Positions 49,401 through 61,084 of a stretch of 64,000 nt of DNA are shown one piece after another (the stretch's first letter is position 1; each line of letters starts with the position of its first letter). The notes under the pieces are model-generated. The model was not told the DNA's origin, ran no database searches, and worked only from the letters and a program-made list of their open reading frames with translations. A program made the translations under genes and the position numbers. Source of the stretch: Plantago major (Eukaryota; Streptophyta; Magnoliopsida; Lamiales; Plantaginaceae); assembly GCA_026545765.1 (NCBI GenBank), contig CM048841.1, positions 74,212,217 to 74,276,216 of the forward strand. Reading direction: 5' to 3'.

Positions 49401-49506
49401 CCGTTGCAGCCCTGCGTCCCCGAGTGGACGGGCGTCCCCGCGGGCGCGGTGGTGGAGTTCTTACTTCTGTAGTACCAACTCTCGCTGTTCGTCTCGTTCT
49501 TGCCAT
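43480..49506 (-). pseudogene. gag-pol region of Tat element A
   Basis: Minus strand, starting MARTRRTARVG (ATG at 49506). Landmarks in order: gag core (YYGDACPVGHLTRFNS), protease (LVDTGSSSNIISK), reverse transcriptase (LLSFMDAYQGFYQI, YVDDMLVKSK), RNase H (ending ADFLADYPE), second RNase H (LEVDGSSTGRVGGIGIYL, YTDSQLVQAQFSG), integrase (CGSHSGGRTLAQ, CQDCQYY, WGIDIVGPF, VSDNGA). The order and dual RNase H equal element B. About half a dozen breaks are spread through it, so it is a fossil. Confidence 0.9.
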
Positions 49507-49542
49507 TGGTTTACTCGAAACACAGATGCTTTTTGTAAGTTT

Positions 49543-49558
49543 CCCACAGACGGCGCCA
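49543..49558 (-). promoter_or_regulatory. Primer-binding site of element A
   Basis: TGGCGCCGTCTGTGGG on the minus strand, three bases from the 5' LTR. It is identical to element B. Confidence 0.8.
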
Positions 49559-49561
49559 AAA

Positions 49562-50429
49562 TGTTGGGGGATGAAACCTCTCAACACTAACTAACTAAAC
49601 TACTACAAGTAACCCGGTCTGTAGCCCGCCTCCTACTTGAAGTCCAAAGGAGTACTTGTCCGAACTAGGGCACCTGAAACGACTAAGTGGGGGGGGGGGG
49701 GTTAGAACTGGATACCCGGATTGCCTATGTCAATCCGGTAAGAGACTTTACTCAAGAGAGAGTTGGAAGCTCTCAATGTAATAGTTATGAGGAAGGTTAT
49801 TATGCTCAAGAACACTTAGGGATTGTTGCTTCGATATTGCTTACCTTAAGGTCTTGGACCTTGTGCTGTATTTATAGTTATCATATGCTCATGAGGTAGC
49901 TCATAAGATGATGTCAAGTGTACGATCGAGATTTGGACACCAATGCTACCTTTGGCCCATGGCCCATTAGTGAACAGTAGTCCAATACCGATAACTGGGC
50001 CTGGGAGGGTAGTTTGGACCTTTTCCTCCGAGAGTCTTGTTCACTTTGTTGGGTCCGTGTTAGTCCCTCGGAAAGATCTGTCTGCTTGGTTGATCTGCCC
50101 TTGGGTGACTCTGGATGTCCGAGCCAAGAGTCTCACGGAAGTATCTCAGTGGTTCTGTTACATACGTTTGGTCTTAGAGTAATGGTGGCGTCCGAGGTTC
50201 TCTCGTACGGTCCGTTAGGCATCTCTGTACTGACATGGTCAGGTTTACAAGTCCTTTCCTTAGCCAGCTCGGACTAGCTGTGGGGATGTAGTGACTTGAT
50301 CTTGGTCGATTCACTTTGGGCGGACCATGTGAGGTCGGACCAGTACTGAATTGGCTAGTTAAGCCGTGATGCGCTCTAGGACACGCTCTATGGCGCCCTT
50401 AACGGATTGGACATATTTCCGTATTAACA
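49562..50429 (-). repeat. 5' LTR of Tat element A
   Basis: 868 bp. It carries a G homopolymer near 49688 that is absent from the 3' LTR, plus several other indel differences. Confidence 0.92.
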
Positions 50430-50434
50430 CATAA

Positions 50435-50850
50435 AATATAAAAATATAAAATTTATACCGATTTTCATATTTTTTTGTCCTCTACAAATATATATCACTC
50501 TTGACTATATTTCGCTCATTCTAAATTTTACGACTTTTATACTTTTAATTAAAAAAATTTATTCATAAATGCAATTTCATTAATTTCAAAATTTAAACAC
50601 TCTTATAATTTGGTAAACATGTTAAAAAAATTAAAACAAAAAAAAATATATCCGTAGTGATGCATATACTAACATTAATCACTATCTCGTATATAACGAA
50701 TCGATCACCATCTCGTATATAACGAGCATTTGCTTTGGATGGATATTTTCATATCTGTAACGATACATAAAGTAGTCTCCAGTGTCAATAACATCAATCA
50801 TTGATTATTGATTATTGAATGTCCACCAATAACATCATTAAACTTCTAAC
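50435..50850. other. Unit 2 start block, right of element A
   Basis: Homologous to about 6780-7185 of unit 1. AT-rich with repeated CTCGTATATAACGA, no gene. Confidence 0.7.
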
Positions 50851-52251
50851 TATATCGACTATTCATCTTATATAACCAGCGAGGATATTTAGTCTTTTGT
50901 GGCCAAGATTTTTTGTCCAACGCCATTATAATTAAGCGCGTTCGGATAACTGAATTAGATTTCTAACTTTATGTTCACATCCAGAACGATGCTGGAAGTA
51001 GTGGTCGGTGTCAAAATACGTTAATTATATGTCAAAATGATTATCGACTATACGCACATCTTTTGTCACAGTAATTAGTGTACCACATTTGTCTGGGTTA
51101 AATGCAAAATACCCCCTAAGTTATTGTAAATGTGCGCAAAACCCCCTTGACATGAGTTAACAAATTAGTACCAAACCCCCTGAGTTATTAAAAAATGTGC
51201 GCGAAACTCCCATGAGTTATGAAAAATGTGCCCGAGACCCTCTGAGTTATTAAAACATGTGCGTGGAATCCCTCAGCCTTTTTTTTCGGCGTGCTCGTGT
51301 TAGGTGCGACAATGGATGTTCTTTTAGGTTTTCTTACTCCAAATTAACGTAATTAGGTGGACTAGACATTCATAGTTTCAGTTTATTATCTTTTGCCTTC
51401 ACTTTTTTCCGTTTACATGATTCATTGGTATATATTGTTGATATGTAGTGACAATTTTAATTAGTGTTATCTATGGTTGTTATTTATATATTTCAGTGAT
51501 ATATAACCAGTAGTGTGTGATCGATTTTTGTTGTTCATTTAACCAAGAAAAAAAAAATAGAGTTTTACTATTTTTAATAGCTCAAATTTAAGTCATTTTA
51601 ATATTTTCGAAAATTTGGACAAACGAGTCAAACTGCACACAATACGAATTCATCATGTATATTTAGTATTCATGTAAAAGGGGTGTTGATGTGACTTTAT
51701 AAGAATCAATGGGATTTTACGATTATTTTTAATAACTATGATTTTTTTTTTGCATTGATTTGGTGTAAGATAACATAAACAAACATATATAGTCGCACCT
51801 AATGAAAGTGTACCTAACACACTTTAAAAATAAAAGTTGGGGGGTTTTGTGCCCATCTTTAATAACTCAATGGGATTTGATACTAATTCGTAATTGAGAA
51901 TTTGATGAGTGAATAGTATGGGTTTGTTAGATGGACTAATTGAGAAGCTGTCATCTTGTTGCATGAAAATTATGATTCTTGTTGAAGTTCATTAATCCAA
52001 TCTTGCTTACTAAGCTGATCATTTTCCTTTATGAACCAGAGAAGAACATACAATATAGTTCTGGTTCATTTCGAGCACACAAATTATATGGGTAAAATGC
52101 ATGTCATCTTTGTAATGTAAAATAGATGTTATAGGACGTTAAAATAAAATGTAGTACACTTGGTCACGTAAATTGTAGTAATTAATAGCACAAGCTACAC
52201 ATTAATAAAAAATCAAGTAATTAATTTAATCTAATTTTTTAATTAGTTAAC
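50851..52251. other. 1.4-kb segment absent from unit 1
   Basis: It is bounded on both sides by CTAAC/TTAAC-like sequence, and unit 1 goes directly from one flank to the other (near 7187). It is either an insertion in unit 2 or a deletion in unit 1. It contains the inverted-repeat element at about 51095-51905. No coding region is seen. Confidence 0.55.
51095..51905. mobile_element. Inverted-repeat element with tandem-repeat arm
   Basis: The left arm has about four diverged copies of a CCCCCTGAGTTATTAAAAAA-type unit (about 51105-51280). The right arm has about one, inverted (about 51835-51895, AACTCAATGGGATTTGATAC). Nested inside is a second inverted pair, TGTTAGGTGCGAC (about 51298) and GTCGCACCTAA (about 51791). 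This fits a MULE- or MITE-like element; no transposase and no clear target copy. Confidence 0.5.
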
Positions 52252-52814
52252 ACCAGTAGTAGCTACTCCAAAAAAAAAAAAAAAACCATTAATAAAAACA
52301 CCTGTATTTTGAGAAATTATACATGCCTGGTCAATACATTATTGTTTGGCAATAACTAAATGCCTGGTCAATACATTATACTTAGAGCAGATTCTTAAAC
52401 AGAGTATTTTAACTGATAAAGACACTATATAGCCTACAGTAATAAAGGAAGCTCCTTGATAGAAATATGTTTCATCACCTATCCGGACAAAATGCCATCA
52501 TCTACCAAGAGGTCAAGAAAACCTATAGCACATGCCACACAGTGATGTGTATCAAGTCATTTGCTGATAAATTCAATCCATATATTAATGGCCATGAAAT
52601 GAGTGGCACAAAATTCACTATTAATGGTAAGATATAGATAATATCCCTAACATGGAAAACAATAAAAGGTACGGGAGAACGACAGTGAAGAAAATCACAT
52701 AATTACACTAGCATCGAAGAAAATTACTACTACATAATTACAGTGAAGAATGGCAGTAGTAATGTATTAGTGAAAACCATAAGAAGGAAGAAAGATTGAT
52801 TAAACAAAACTTAC

Positions 52815-53410
52815 AGGATCTGGAATCCATTGAGATTGAGTTTTATGGTGCTTTGTAATCCAATTACCTTCCTTGTCAGTCCAGACAAATCCCGACACAC
52901 TGTTCAATGAAATAACTATGGCCTGTCTGCACAGCCAAAATTGAACATTTAGAAATACTAGCTATATATAATATATAAAGTGATAACAATCAGTAAATTG
53001 AATTGAAGACATGAAAGAAAAAAGGGGAAATAGGAAATACGGACTGATAAGTGACGACAAGGAGATCAATATTCCGAGGAGAAGCGGAATCTAGGTCAGG
53101 AATTCGGAGTCCCACGTAGACTCTGCTTCCACTGCTTGCAGTATAAAGTCTCTTCAGCCTAATTATTATATATATAATTAGGGGTTCCAGAAGAATTAGA
53201 GACAAAACCTAATTAAATAAATAAATAGGGGAAGGAACTAGGAAGAACTATTCAGATAGTAGAAAGACCTCACCTCTTGGTGACGGTGAAAAGGGCTTCA
53301 GAGTGAGAGATTTCGGAATCATCATCGTCTTCTTCTTCGCATAACACGAATAATAATCCAATCACGATCAAGAGAACAACAACGAAAGCATATACCTGCA
53401 CAAACTCCAT
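52815..53410 (-). pseudogene. NERD gene copy 2, exons 1-3
   Basis: Exons at 53274-53410 (start MEFVQVYAFVVVLL), 53041-53158 and 52815-52922, with the same junctions as copy 1. They encode the membrane anchor, the acidic run and the start of the NERD domain. Exons 4-7 are not downstream: the unit's remaining exons lie on the other side (54103-56165), upstream in gene direction. The sequence after exon 3 runs into the rearranged junction near 52380. A transcript from here could encode only an N-terminal fragment. The upstream region is truncated by a junction with a hAT MITE fragment at about 53440. Confidence 0.75.
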
Positions 53411-53439
53411 GCTTGCTCTCTAGTCTCGAGGAGAACTTA

Positions 53440-53720
53440 TGGATAAAACGCAACACAGATGAAAGGATGAAGACGAAAGAGAAGGAGATCGGAGATTGGA
53501 TTAGAGTGAGGCGGAGGTGGAGTTGGGTGGAGGTGGAGGTGAGCGGCGGAGGTGGAGTTGGGTGGAGGTGAGCGGCGTAGGTGGAGGTGGGTGGAGGTGA
53601 GCGGCGGAGGCGGGTGTGGAGGAATGGCGATTGGACTGCAGGAGCTAGATTTTGGGAATGTGATTTGGGAATGGGGGCAAGGTTTAGAGTCATTATGTAA
53701 ATTTCGGTTTTGTCGGTCCA
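53440..53720. mobile_element. hAT element fragment
   Basis: Homologous to 28670-28890, including an expanded GGTGGAG/GAGCGGCG minisatellite. It joins exon 1's leader on one side and the arm of the 7471-7526 hairpin on the other. Confidence 0.65.
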
Positions 53721-53767
53721 ATATCATCATCTTCAATTTAATTACAGTTGTCAAATCTAAAATGAGT

Positions 53768-53999
53768 TACTCCCTCATTTTATTTTAACCAGTTGACTGT
53801 CTCCGACTTTGACAACAAATTACTCTTAAAAAACAATAGTAAATAAATTAATAAAATCATATAATGATTCAGTATTGTATATGATTTTATTAGTTTATTT
53901 ACTATTTTAGTTTAAGAATAATTTGTAGTCAAAGTTAGAGACAGTTGACCGCAGCGCAAAATAGTGAAATGATAAATTTTATAAAGAATTGAGGGAGTA
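53768..53999. mobile_element. Stowaway-like MITE (unit 2 copy)
   Basis: Ortholog of 7538-7769 by position and length, with TACTCCCTCA/TTGAGGGAGTA ends. Confidence 0.85.
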
Positions 54000-54102
54000 T
54001 ATCATTCTTGCATATATTGGGCCCATCATAAATGAGGTAAATACAATTCTGCTAACTATGTATCAATTACTACTTTCTTATACACTGGTGGCTTAAACAA
54101 TG

Positions 54103-56165
54103 TCACTTCTCACTTGCACTAAGTGACAGATCATTAATTCTATAGAGTTCATACTTGCGTTGCTCTTTAGAAGACCGTGGTTGAAAGAGAACCTCTGTGC
54201 TTTTCCTTACATAAATTTTTTCCCATTGTGAAGACCAAAAAAGGCCTTCACAGCCTTTAGTGCAATAATCAATATTAAACAAATAAAAATGAACATTTTG
54301 AGGACCTGCACGAAGATAAACCAAACATTACAAGTCAAATGCACAGTCTGACCTTGTCGTTCAAACGAAAACTGAAACTATGAGGATAAGAATTACCTAT
54401 GCTCAAAATGAGAAGACCAACATCCAATCGACTAGTTTTTGATCTCCTGATCTTACTTAGCTTCTGAAGGTCTTCTTGTTCCCCTTTGAGTCCAATAAAT
54501 TCTCCAAGAACATATCTCCTCGATAACTCTAACCTGCAGTCACATACGCAAAAATTAAACACACTTTGATGAAGGGTTCACTCTGTAAATGAGAAAAACA
54601 TAAATTTGAAACATAAATAGTTGACATGAATAAATAATGAAAGCAAAATGAGGGTAGGAATGCAGCAAATTAGTTACTCCCTCCATCCTCCATCCCGGAT
54701 ATTTAGATGTTGCTTTTCAAGTGGTCCGAACAAATATTACACATAAAAAATAGCAAGTTTTCTACCACAGTATTATAAGATTACATTACTTCATTCTTTT
54801 TCATAAGATAATACCCTCCAATTTTTTTTCGAAACTATCATATTTTAATCATTATTTGAAAAGAAAAAAAAACTGTGGGCATGTGAACTTTGATCTGGGA
54901 TGGAGAGAGTAGTATATGACAACAGGCGTCAATTAGAACAAGAGAGAAAGTTGTTATCCATTAAATTCTACAAAGATGAATTAGTCATCAACTCAAATCA
55001 GAAAGTGAATCTTCTAAATCCTTTGAATTAAATTGTCAACTTCCTTCTTGATGTTCGTTATCTAATTCCTTGAGTAATTCAGATGTAGTAATATGAGTAA
55101 CAAATTACCTATCCCAAGTTGGGGCTGTAACAAGAATGGAATTAAGCTTCGTAAATGATTCCTGCATCTCTTTTCCACCACTACGAATACATTTGAGCCC
55201 TTCGGAAAAAGACTTTTCTCGCTTAGATTTTAATAGTGCCCATCGATCATATGTAACAACCTCGGGTGGGAAAGAGTCTGCATCGATTGAACTGCAAGAA
55301 GAGCAGCAGAATTAGGCGCATGCACGTAGCAGAATCAGGAAGGATTAAATAGCCTGAGTAAGGAATATCCAATCTTTTCTCGTTCAATAAAGGTTTGGGA
55401 GCACATCCAAAGAAAAAGGGGTCGTTATTAGCCATTTATTTCGGGAAAATGGTAGAACTTTCAACTTTAGCTTGCATAATTTTCCCCATATCTACCAAGT
55501 CCTGTGACAAATGACTTCGCCAAAGTTTACAATTTATACAAACATGTATTTTTGCAGACAAGTGCTCTGTCGATGAATCTAGACAGATAAGATTCAGGAC
55601 TCCATAAAAGTCATGACATGACGACTTCATGAAAGATTTCGGCAAGTGTTCTGTTCGAATTAATTATTTGAGACAACCCAGTGTGAGCATAGAGCTCAGT
55701 GGCTAATCAAAGTCCAAAATATGTAGATTAAATTTGTGGCTGAACCATGGGTCCATTCAAGTTCCAGCAAACATTGTAATTTGTTCATATGAGAATCTAC
55801 GGAAAGCTTACGAGATAACGAATCGTTAAAAGTATTCCCAGGATTATCGTAATATTTGAGACATTTTCTAAATTTAACCTAAAAGCTCGTTCCGTCCCCA
55901 TCGACATTACTCTTCATTTATGATGGAGAAAATGGATACTTAATCAACTCCTTGTTGTCACTAAATAAAATCTCTCTATGAAAGGCTGCAAAAAGCAAAT
56001 GCAATACCCGAATTTCAGGTTTGGACATATGACTTTGAAAGACAGATATCCTTCTGGAAGGGCGATTCCCCTTCGCTCCAGATATTTTTGAAGAATAGTG
56101 AGTGATTCTTTTGCTTCTGCAACCTGTGCATTAAAGATATACACTAATGTATGAGCTGAGACCAA
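54103..56165 (-). pseudogene. NERD gene copy 2, exons 4-7
   Basis: Exons at 56008-56165, 55109-55291, 54397-54533 and 54103-54305. All are open, with GT-AG junctions. Exon 4 keeps the family-like reading AQVAEAKESLTI and ICPNLKFG and a GGGTATTG donor, unlike copy 1. Added to exons 1-3 the total is 1044 nt (347 codons plus stop), so no exon is frameshifted, yet their order on the chromosome is 4-5-6-7-1-2-3. No start or promoter is visible before exon 4; a hAT fragment lies there. Likely a non-functional half gene unless trans-splicing or another copy supplies exons 1-3. Confidence 0.75.
54675..54911. mobile_element. Stowaway-like MITE (unit 2 copy)
   Basis: Ortholog of 8445-8682 in intron 5, with the same ends. 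Confidence 0.8.
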
Positions 56166-56199
56166 CTGCAGAATAAACAGAAAGAAAAAAAAAAAGAAC

Positions 56200-56483
56200 A
56201 GCTTAGAGTTATTATGTGGAGGTGAGCGGCGGAGGCGGGTGTGGAGGAATGGCGATTGGACTGCAGGAGCTAGATTTTGGGAATGGGGGCAAGGTTTAGA
56301 GTTATTATGTAAATTTCGGTTTTGTCGGTCCAGCCCCTTTTTTTTCGGTTTTGGACCGGCCCGGAGCAAAAACCGAAATTTCCAATTTCTTCAACCCGAG
56401 AACCGGACTGAATATGTTTAGGGTCGGCTCGAAAACCGATTTTTCGGGTCGATTCGGTTCGGGGCATTTTATGCACAGCCCTA
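56200..56483. mobile_element. hAT element fragment, right end
   Basis: Homologous to about 28780-29045, ending TGCACAGCCCTA. The left end is missing. Its target copy CTTATATG follows at 56484-56491. Confidence 0.75.
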
Positions 56484-56773
56484 CTTATATGTGTGCTAAA
56501 TAAAAACCAAATTAGAGTTTGGTGCACCACAAAGTCTAATGTTTGATATTTTAAAGGTTATTTGATTTGTTTAAATGTAGTTTTATTGTATAATTGTACC
56601 ATTAAAAATTGAACAATTGGTATTATTTTATAACTATAAATTGCGACACACGTTATGCGTGTGAAGCGTATTCCGGATGTATACAATTCGTCGGAGAGAA
56701 ACCCGGATGAGTCAATTATTAAAATTGCATAAGTAAGATCAACAGATGAGATTTAAATTGAATTATAAACTTA

Positions 56774-56994
56774 GGCTTCATTTGGTTTGAGGGAAAATGA
56801 GGGAAAAGAAAGAAAAAAAAAAGGGAAAATATCGTTTTCCACCATTTGGTAGTTCTGAGAAAATTCTGGAAAATTTATGAAAATCTATATCAAACATGTA
56901 TATCTCCACTAAATAATTAAGGAAAGTTGTTTTTCTCTCACATTTTCCAGAAAAATCTTATTTTTCCCCATTTTTCCTCAAATCAAATGAAGCC
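56774..56994. mobile_element. Tourist/Harbinger-like MITE (unit 2 copy)
   Basis: 221 bp, same TTA target copies and ends as 29335-29555. Confidence 0.85.
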
Positions 56995-58624
56995 TTATTG
57001 AAACTTTGTGAATTATTAATTATATACTAAAAAAAATACTTTGAATAATTAAAAAATTTATTTTTTAACAATTTTAATAACTTACACAATTTTATAAATA
57101 CAAAACATAATTACAAAAACCACCCATTCCAAATAATCTCTTTATATTTTAGGGAAAATTACTACTAGCCCCCCTAATAAATTTCGTAATAACATCGCGG
57201 TCCCAAACTTTTGAACAATTAATAACGCATTAGTCCATTTTCTATTTTTCGAGTTGACCAACATCTTTTTTCAATTTCCACGTGGACATTATTTTGCTAA
57301 ATTGCAAATCAACCCCTTTAAATTTTGTGTAACTTCATAATGACCAAAAATAATAAATTCAACATTTCATCATTTTTCTACGTAAAACCTGTTTTTATTG
57401 AAATGTATTTCATCTTCTTCACGATTAACATTCAATCTACTCACATTGCCTCAATCCGCTCATGGAGCTTCACTCCATTAAATTAATGTGTTTTCACTCC
57501 GTTTTACGGAGCTTGCAGCTCCACTGATTTAAGCTCCCGTTAATGGAGACTAATTCCATTAATTTAATGGAGTTAATCTCCATTAACAATAGCTTATAGC
57601 TCAGTGGAGTCGTAAGCTCCTGTTGTTTCCCATGGATCTGTTGTAAAAGAGATCCATGGAGCTACTGTAAAGCTCCATTTCAATGGAGGTTTACATTAAC
57701 TCAATTAATGGGATAAATTCGAACTCTATTGGAGTACCCGTAAAAATAGTAAAATAAAATGTATCGGTTTGTGAAGGAAGAATATTAAAAGGGTTCGATT
57801 GCAATTTATATTTTTATTGAAGTTGTACGATATAAATAAAAATATGGGTTAATTTGAAATTATAATAAACTTTAAAGATATTTATTGAGTATTACATAGT
57901 TATGAGGGGCTGATTGCAATTTATTCTCTGAAAATATGAATATCCACATCATTATGGGTTGCCACATTGAAAATTATCGTTGACTTTTGGACTGCAATGT
58001 TATCGATTTGTGAAACATGTCTTGATGTGTTATTGTTCGAATGTTAGGGACTTGGATGATTCAGAGGTGTTTATATATTTGGGGGGGGGGGGGGGGGCCG
58101 ATGTAATTTTCTCTATATTTTAAACCCCAAAATTTATTCTTCTTCTCCAAAAATCACCACCACCTTCCCTTCCACTTCTTCAATTATCACCACAGCCACC
58201 GGAGCTCCAACAAACCAATTTTTCAAGTGACAAGAAAATCTTCCACCACCACCGTCTCTTCCCGGCTGCCATGGAAAAAAGCTTCCATGGCGTGAGCTCA
58301 AGCTTCCATGGTCGCCATGGAAGCTTCGGCGACTTCGCCATGGAAGCTCTAGCTAGCTTCCAGATTTGGAAGTTATAGCTTCCATAGCTACCATGGTCAT
58401 GGAATTTTTCGAGCTCCATGGTAGTTGACCGGAGCTCCGGTCAAATAAAAAAAAGTTAATTTTTTTACAGAAAAAAAATTTTTGGTGATTTTGTGAAATT
58501 TTGATGATGAGGGGTTGATTTGATAATATTTTTGGGTATATTTTGTTAAGTTTAAGATTTAAGGGATGTGAATTAATTTAATATAATAATATTTTTAAAT
58601 ATTATGCGACGTAGTGCGACCTTA
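56995..58624. other. AT-rich block of unit 2
   Basis: Homologous to 29556-34052 without the solo LTR (empty site near 57225). Contains GGAGCT hairpins, a G homopolymer near 58082 and an enlarged CTTCCATGG minisatellite (about 58262-58400). No gene. Confidence 0.6.
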
Positions 58625-58633
58625 TTATGCTAC

Positions 58634-59826
58634 GGGGGCAATTACATATAGACCCCGTGCATTATGCTCCAATTACAGATTCATACCCACTGTTTGAATG
58701 ATTACATTTACACCCAAAATCGTTGACCAACATTAAAGTTTTATTTTTTAGAAAAAATAAAAGATAAAATGAATTGTAAAACAAAAAATAATGGAAAAAT
58801 AAAATTGCAATTGTAAGTTTTATTACAGTATAGCCCCTTATGTTTTAAACTTAATAAAATATACCCAATTTTAAATTTTATTCACACTATCATCCAAAAA
58901 CATATCTAAAATCACCCCTCATTTTTTTTAAATTCAAAAAACTCACACATTTAATTATTTAGAAAAGAAAAGGAGAAACCATTTAAAATTTAAAAAAATT
59001 GGCAGGAGCTCCAGTCACCGGAGGTGGGAGCTTTGGCCAGAGCTTCCATAGAAGCTCCTTCGAGCTTCTTCCATAAAAAAAAAATATTAAAAGAAAAATA
59101 TGTAGGAGAAGAGGAGAGCTCAAAGCTTACAAAAAAATAGGAAATAGGGCGAATTGCAATCGAGCAGGCACATAATACCACATACCAATTGCAATCGAGC
59201 GACTAGCGAAGGGGAAGACTGACGAAGACTATACCAATTGAAGGAAGACGAGACCAATTGATGGTGAGAAGATCGGCGATTAGCTCGCCAGAGCAGATGG
59301 CGACCAGTAATCCGACGAGACGAAGTTGAACAGGAAGACTGATGAAGAAGACACGAGTAGGCCATCATGGGAGAGGAGAGTCTGGAGCATGACCTAATTC
59401 TATTTAGGAGAAGAGGAGATCTTCAATGGAAGGTAAAATTGAGCATTCATGGATGATTGGTTTCTATTAATGGAGGTCCGTGGTGGTGGTGAAGTTTCCA
59501 TGGTGGTTCTTCGTGTTGGTGGTGAAGAAGGGTGGAGGAGATGGTGGTGGAAGTAAAGTGGGGAGTTTTGGAGAAGAAGGTAAAATTGGGGGTTTAAAAT
59601 GTGAAGTGAAGAAATTAATTAGATGGAATGATTAAAATGAAATGATAAAATAGAAAAGCAAGTTAAAGATAATGATAAAATAAAATAAAAAAAGAGGGAA
59701 TCTTTAACTTTTTGGGTTTATATGTAATTACTTTGAAAAAGTAAGGGAGGGTTTTGTAATTGTTCAAATAGCGGATATCAATTTGTAAAGTGGCCATCTT
59801 AGAGGGGTGGGTTTTGTAATTATCTC
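58634..59826. mobile_element. MULE-like element (unit 2 copy)
   Basis: Ortholog of 34062-35260, with target copies TTATGCTAC (58625-58633) and TTATGCGAC (59827-59835). Confidence 0.7.
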
Positions 59827-59981
59827 TTATGCGACGCCTTGTGGCATTAATAAAAAATGAACGGTTTAGATTAAATCTAGAATTTATCCAATGGTTTAGA
59901 TCGTAGCACTAACGTTAGTACAATGCGACGGTGTTAAAGTTAGCCATCCCTTGTTAGTTTGGCTCGACTAATTTTAGTATT

Positions 59982-60416
59982 GTCGCATTGTACTAGCAAT
60001 AGTACATCTATACAACATCTCAAATGCATGAGGTCCTCATGTATTTGAGATTTGCGTTTCAAAACGCATTTTCCAACTGTGTTGATCCACCTGTCATGCA
60101 TTTTTTTTATTGTTTGTTATTTTCTTTTCGTCATAATTCATAAAATATAAAAATATAAAATTTATAACGATTTTCATATTTTTTTCGTCCTCTACAAATA
60201 TAGATCAATCTTGACTATATTTCGCTCATTCTAAATTTTTCAACTTTTATACTTTTAATTAAAAAAATATATTCATAAATGCAATTTCATTAATTTCAAA
60301 TTTTAAACACTATTATAATTTGGTAAACATGATAAAAAAATCAAAACAAAAAAAAATTATATCTGTAGCGATACATAAACTAACATCAATCAATATTTCG
60401 TATATAACGAATCGAT
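59982..60416. repeat. Tandem segmental duplication, unit 3 start
   Basis: Homologous to 6635-7065, including the 35-bp palindrome. It is cut by the Copia element at 60417. Confidence 0.85.
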
Positions 60417-60628
60417 TGTTGACATGTGCATAAAGAGAGTGTGTATTGGAACAATATTCCAATATGGAGGCTAGGAGGAAGTCCAATATGGAGGCTAGGA
60501 GTAAAATGTTGAATTGAAGTATTCCAATATGGAGGCTAGGAGTAGGAATGTTATGTGTATATATATCCATCAGTACATTGTATTACAATCATCAATAAAA
60601 AATGAAAACACATTTTCTTCAATAAACA
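60417..60628 (+). repeat. 5' LTR of Copia element
   Basis: It contains three copies of CCAATATGGAGGCTAGGA (60459-60476, 60483-60500 and about 60523-60541) and a TATATATA box near 60560. Confidence 0.85.
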
Positions 60629-61084
60629 TGGTATCAGAGCCATGGTTGAGCATTATGAATTTTTCCATTTTTCTCTCATTTTCGGTCATTCAGTTTTTGT
60701 GTCAAAAATCAGTTTTTTGAGAGGTAATTCAGAATAATCGTGTGTCAAGGATTCCGAATATATTTTTTTCGTGTTTTTTGGAGTACCGTAAGCCACTGAG
60801 TCTCTACCGAGTTAATTAGTGAGTTGAAACCGAGTCATCCGAGTGACTCAGCTGTCTTGTTGGAGAAGAAAGGGTCCAGACCCGCTTGCCCTGATCCAGA
60901 TCCAGTTCCGAATCCAAACCCGCCGGTTCAAGAGAAGAAACCGGTTCAGTTCCGGTTCGAGGCCTTACAGTCCGGTTTTCAGAAAAGTCAAACCGGTTCT
61001 TAAGGTTTTTGGCCGTTCCAGATCCAACGGTGGGCTCCGTTTTGCCTGATTCTGCTCTCAGAATTCAGCACGAACAATTTTAAA

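Larger units (their letters stand above)
35579..50429 (-). mobile_element. Tat-lineage Ty3/Gypsy element A, full length
   Basis: A 14.85-kb element flanked by 5-bp copies CATAA (35574-35578 and 50430-50434). On the minus strand: 5' LTR 49562-50429, primer-binding site, gag about 48150-49506, protease about 47036-47875, RT and two RNases H about 44520-46990, integrase about 43480-44520, hairpin, antisense genes (plus strand 37712-42276), polypurine tract about 36427-36442, 3' LTR 35579-36426. By eye the LTRs differ by roughly 4-5% with several indels, so A is older than B. Gag-pol has about half a dozen breaks. It is nested in unit 2 and hosts a family-B solo LTR. Confidence 0.93.
35416..59981. 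repeat. Tandem segmental duplication, unit 2 (rearranged)
   Basis: It repeats unit 1 but is interrupted by element A. After removing A it is about 9.7 kb. Order in unit 1 coordinates: start block (6635-7190), an extra 1.4 kb, 7190-7290, 27040-28108, 28670-28890, 7507-8785, 25800-27000, 28780-29790, 32730-35415. This is the order expected if two tandem copies each lost a different part. The 17-kb insertion and Tekay solo LTR are absent. Confidence 0.8.

Noticed and set aside
53552-53788. Gly-rich plus-strand frame, and Pro/Thr-rich frames opposite
   Set aside because: They are produced by the GGTGGAG minisatellite of the hAT fragment, with no conservation outside it.
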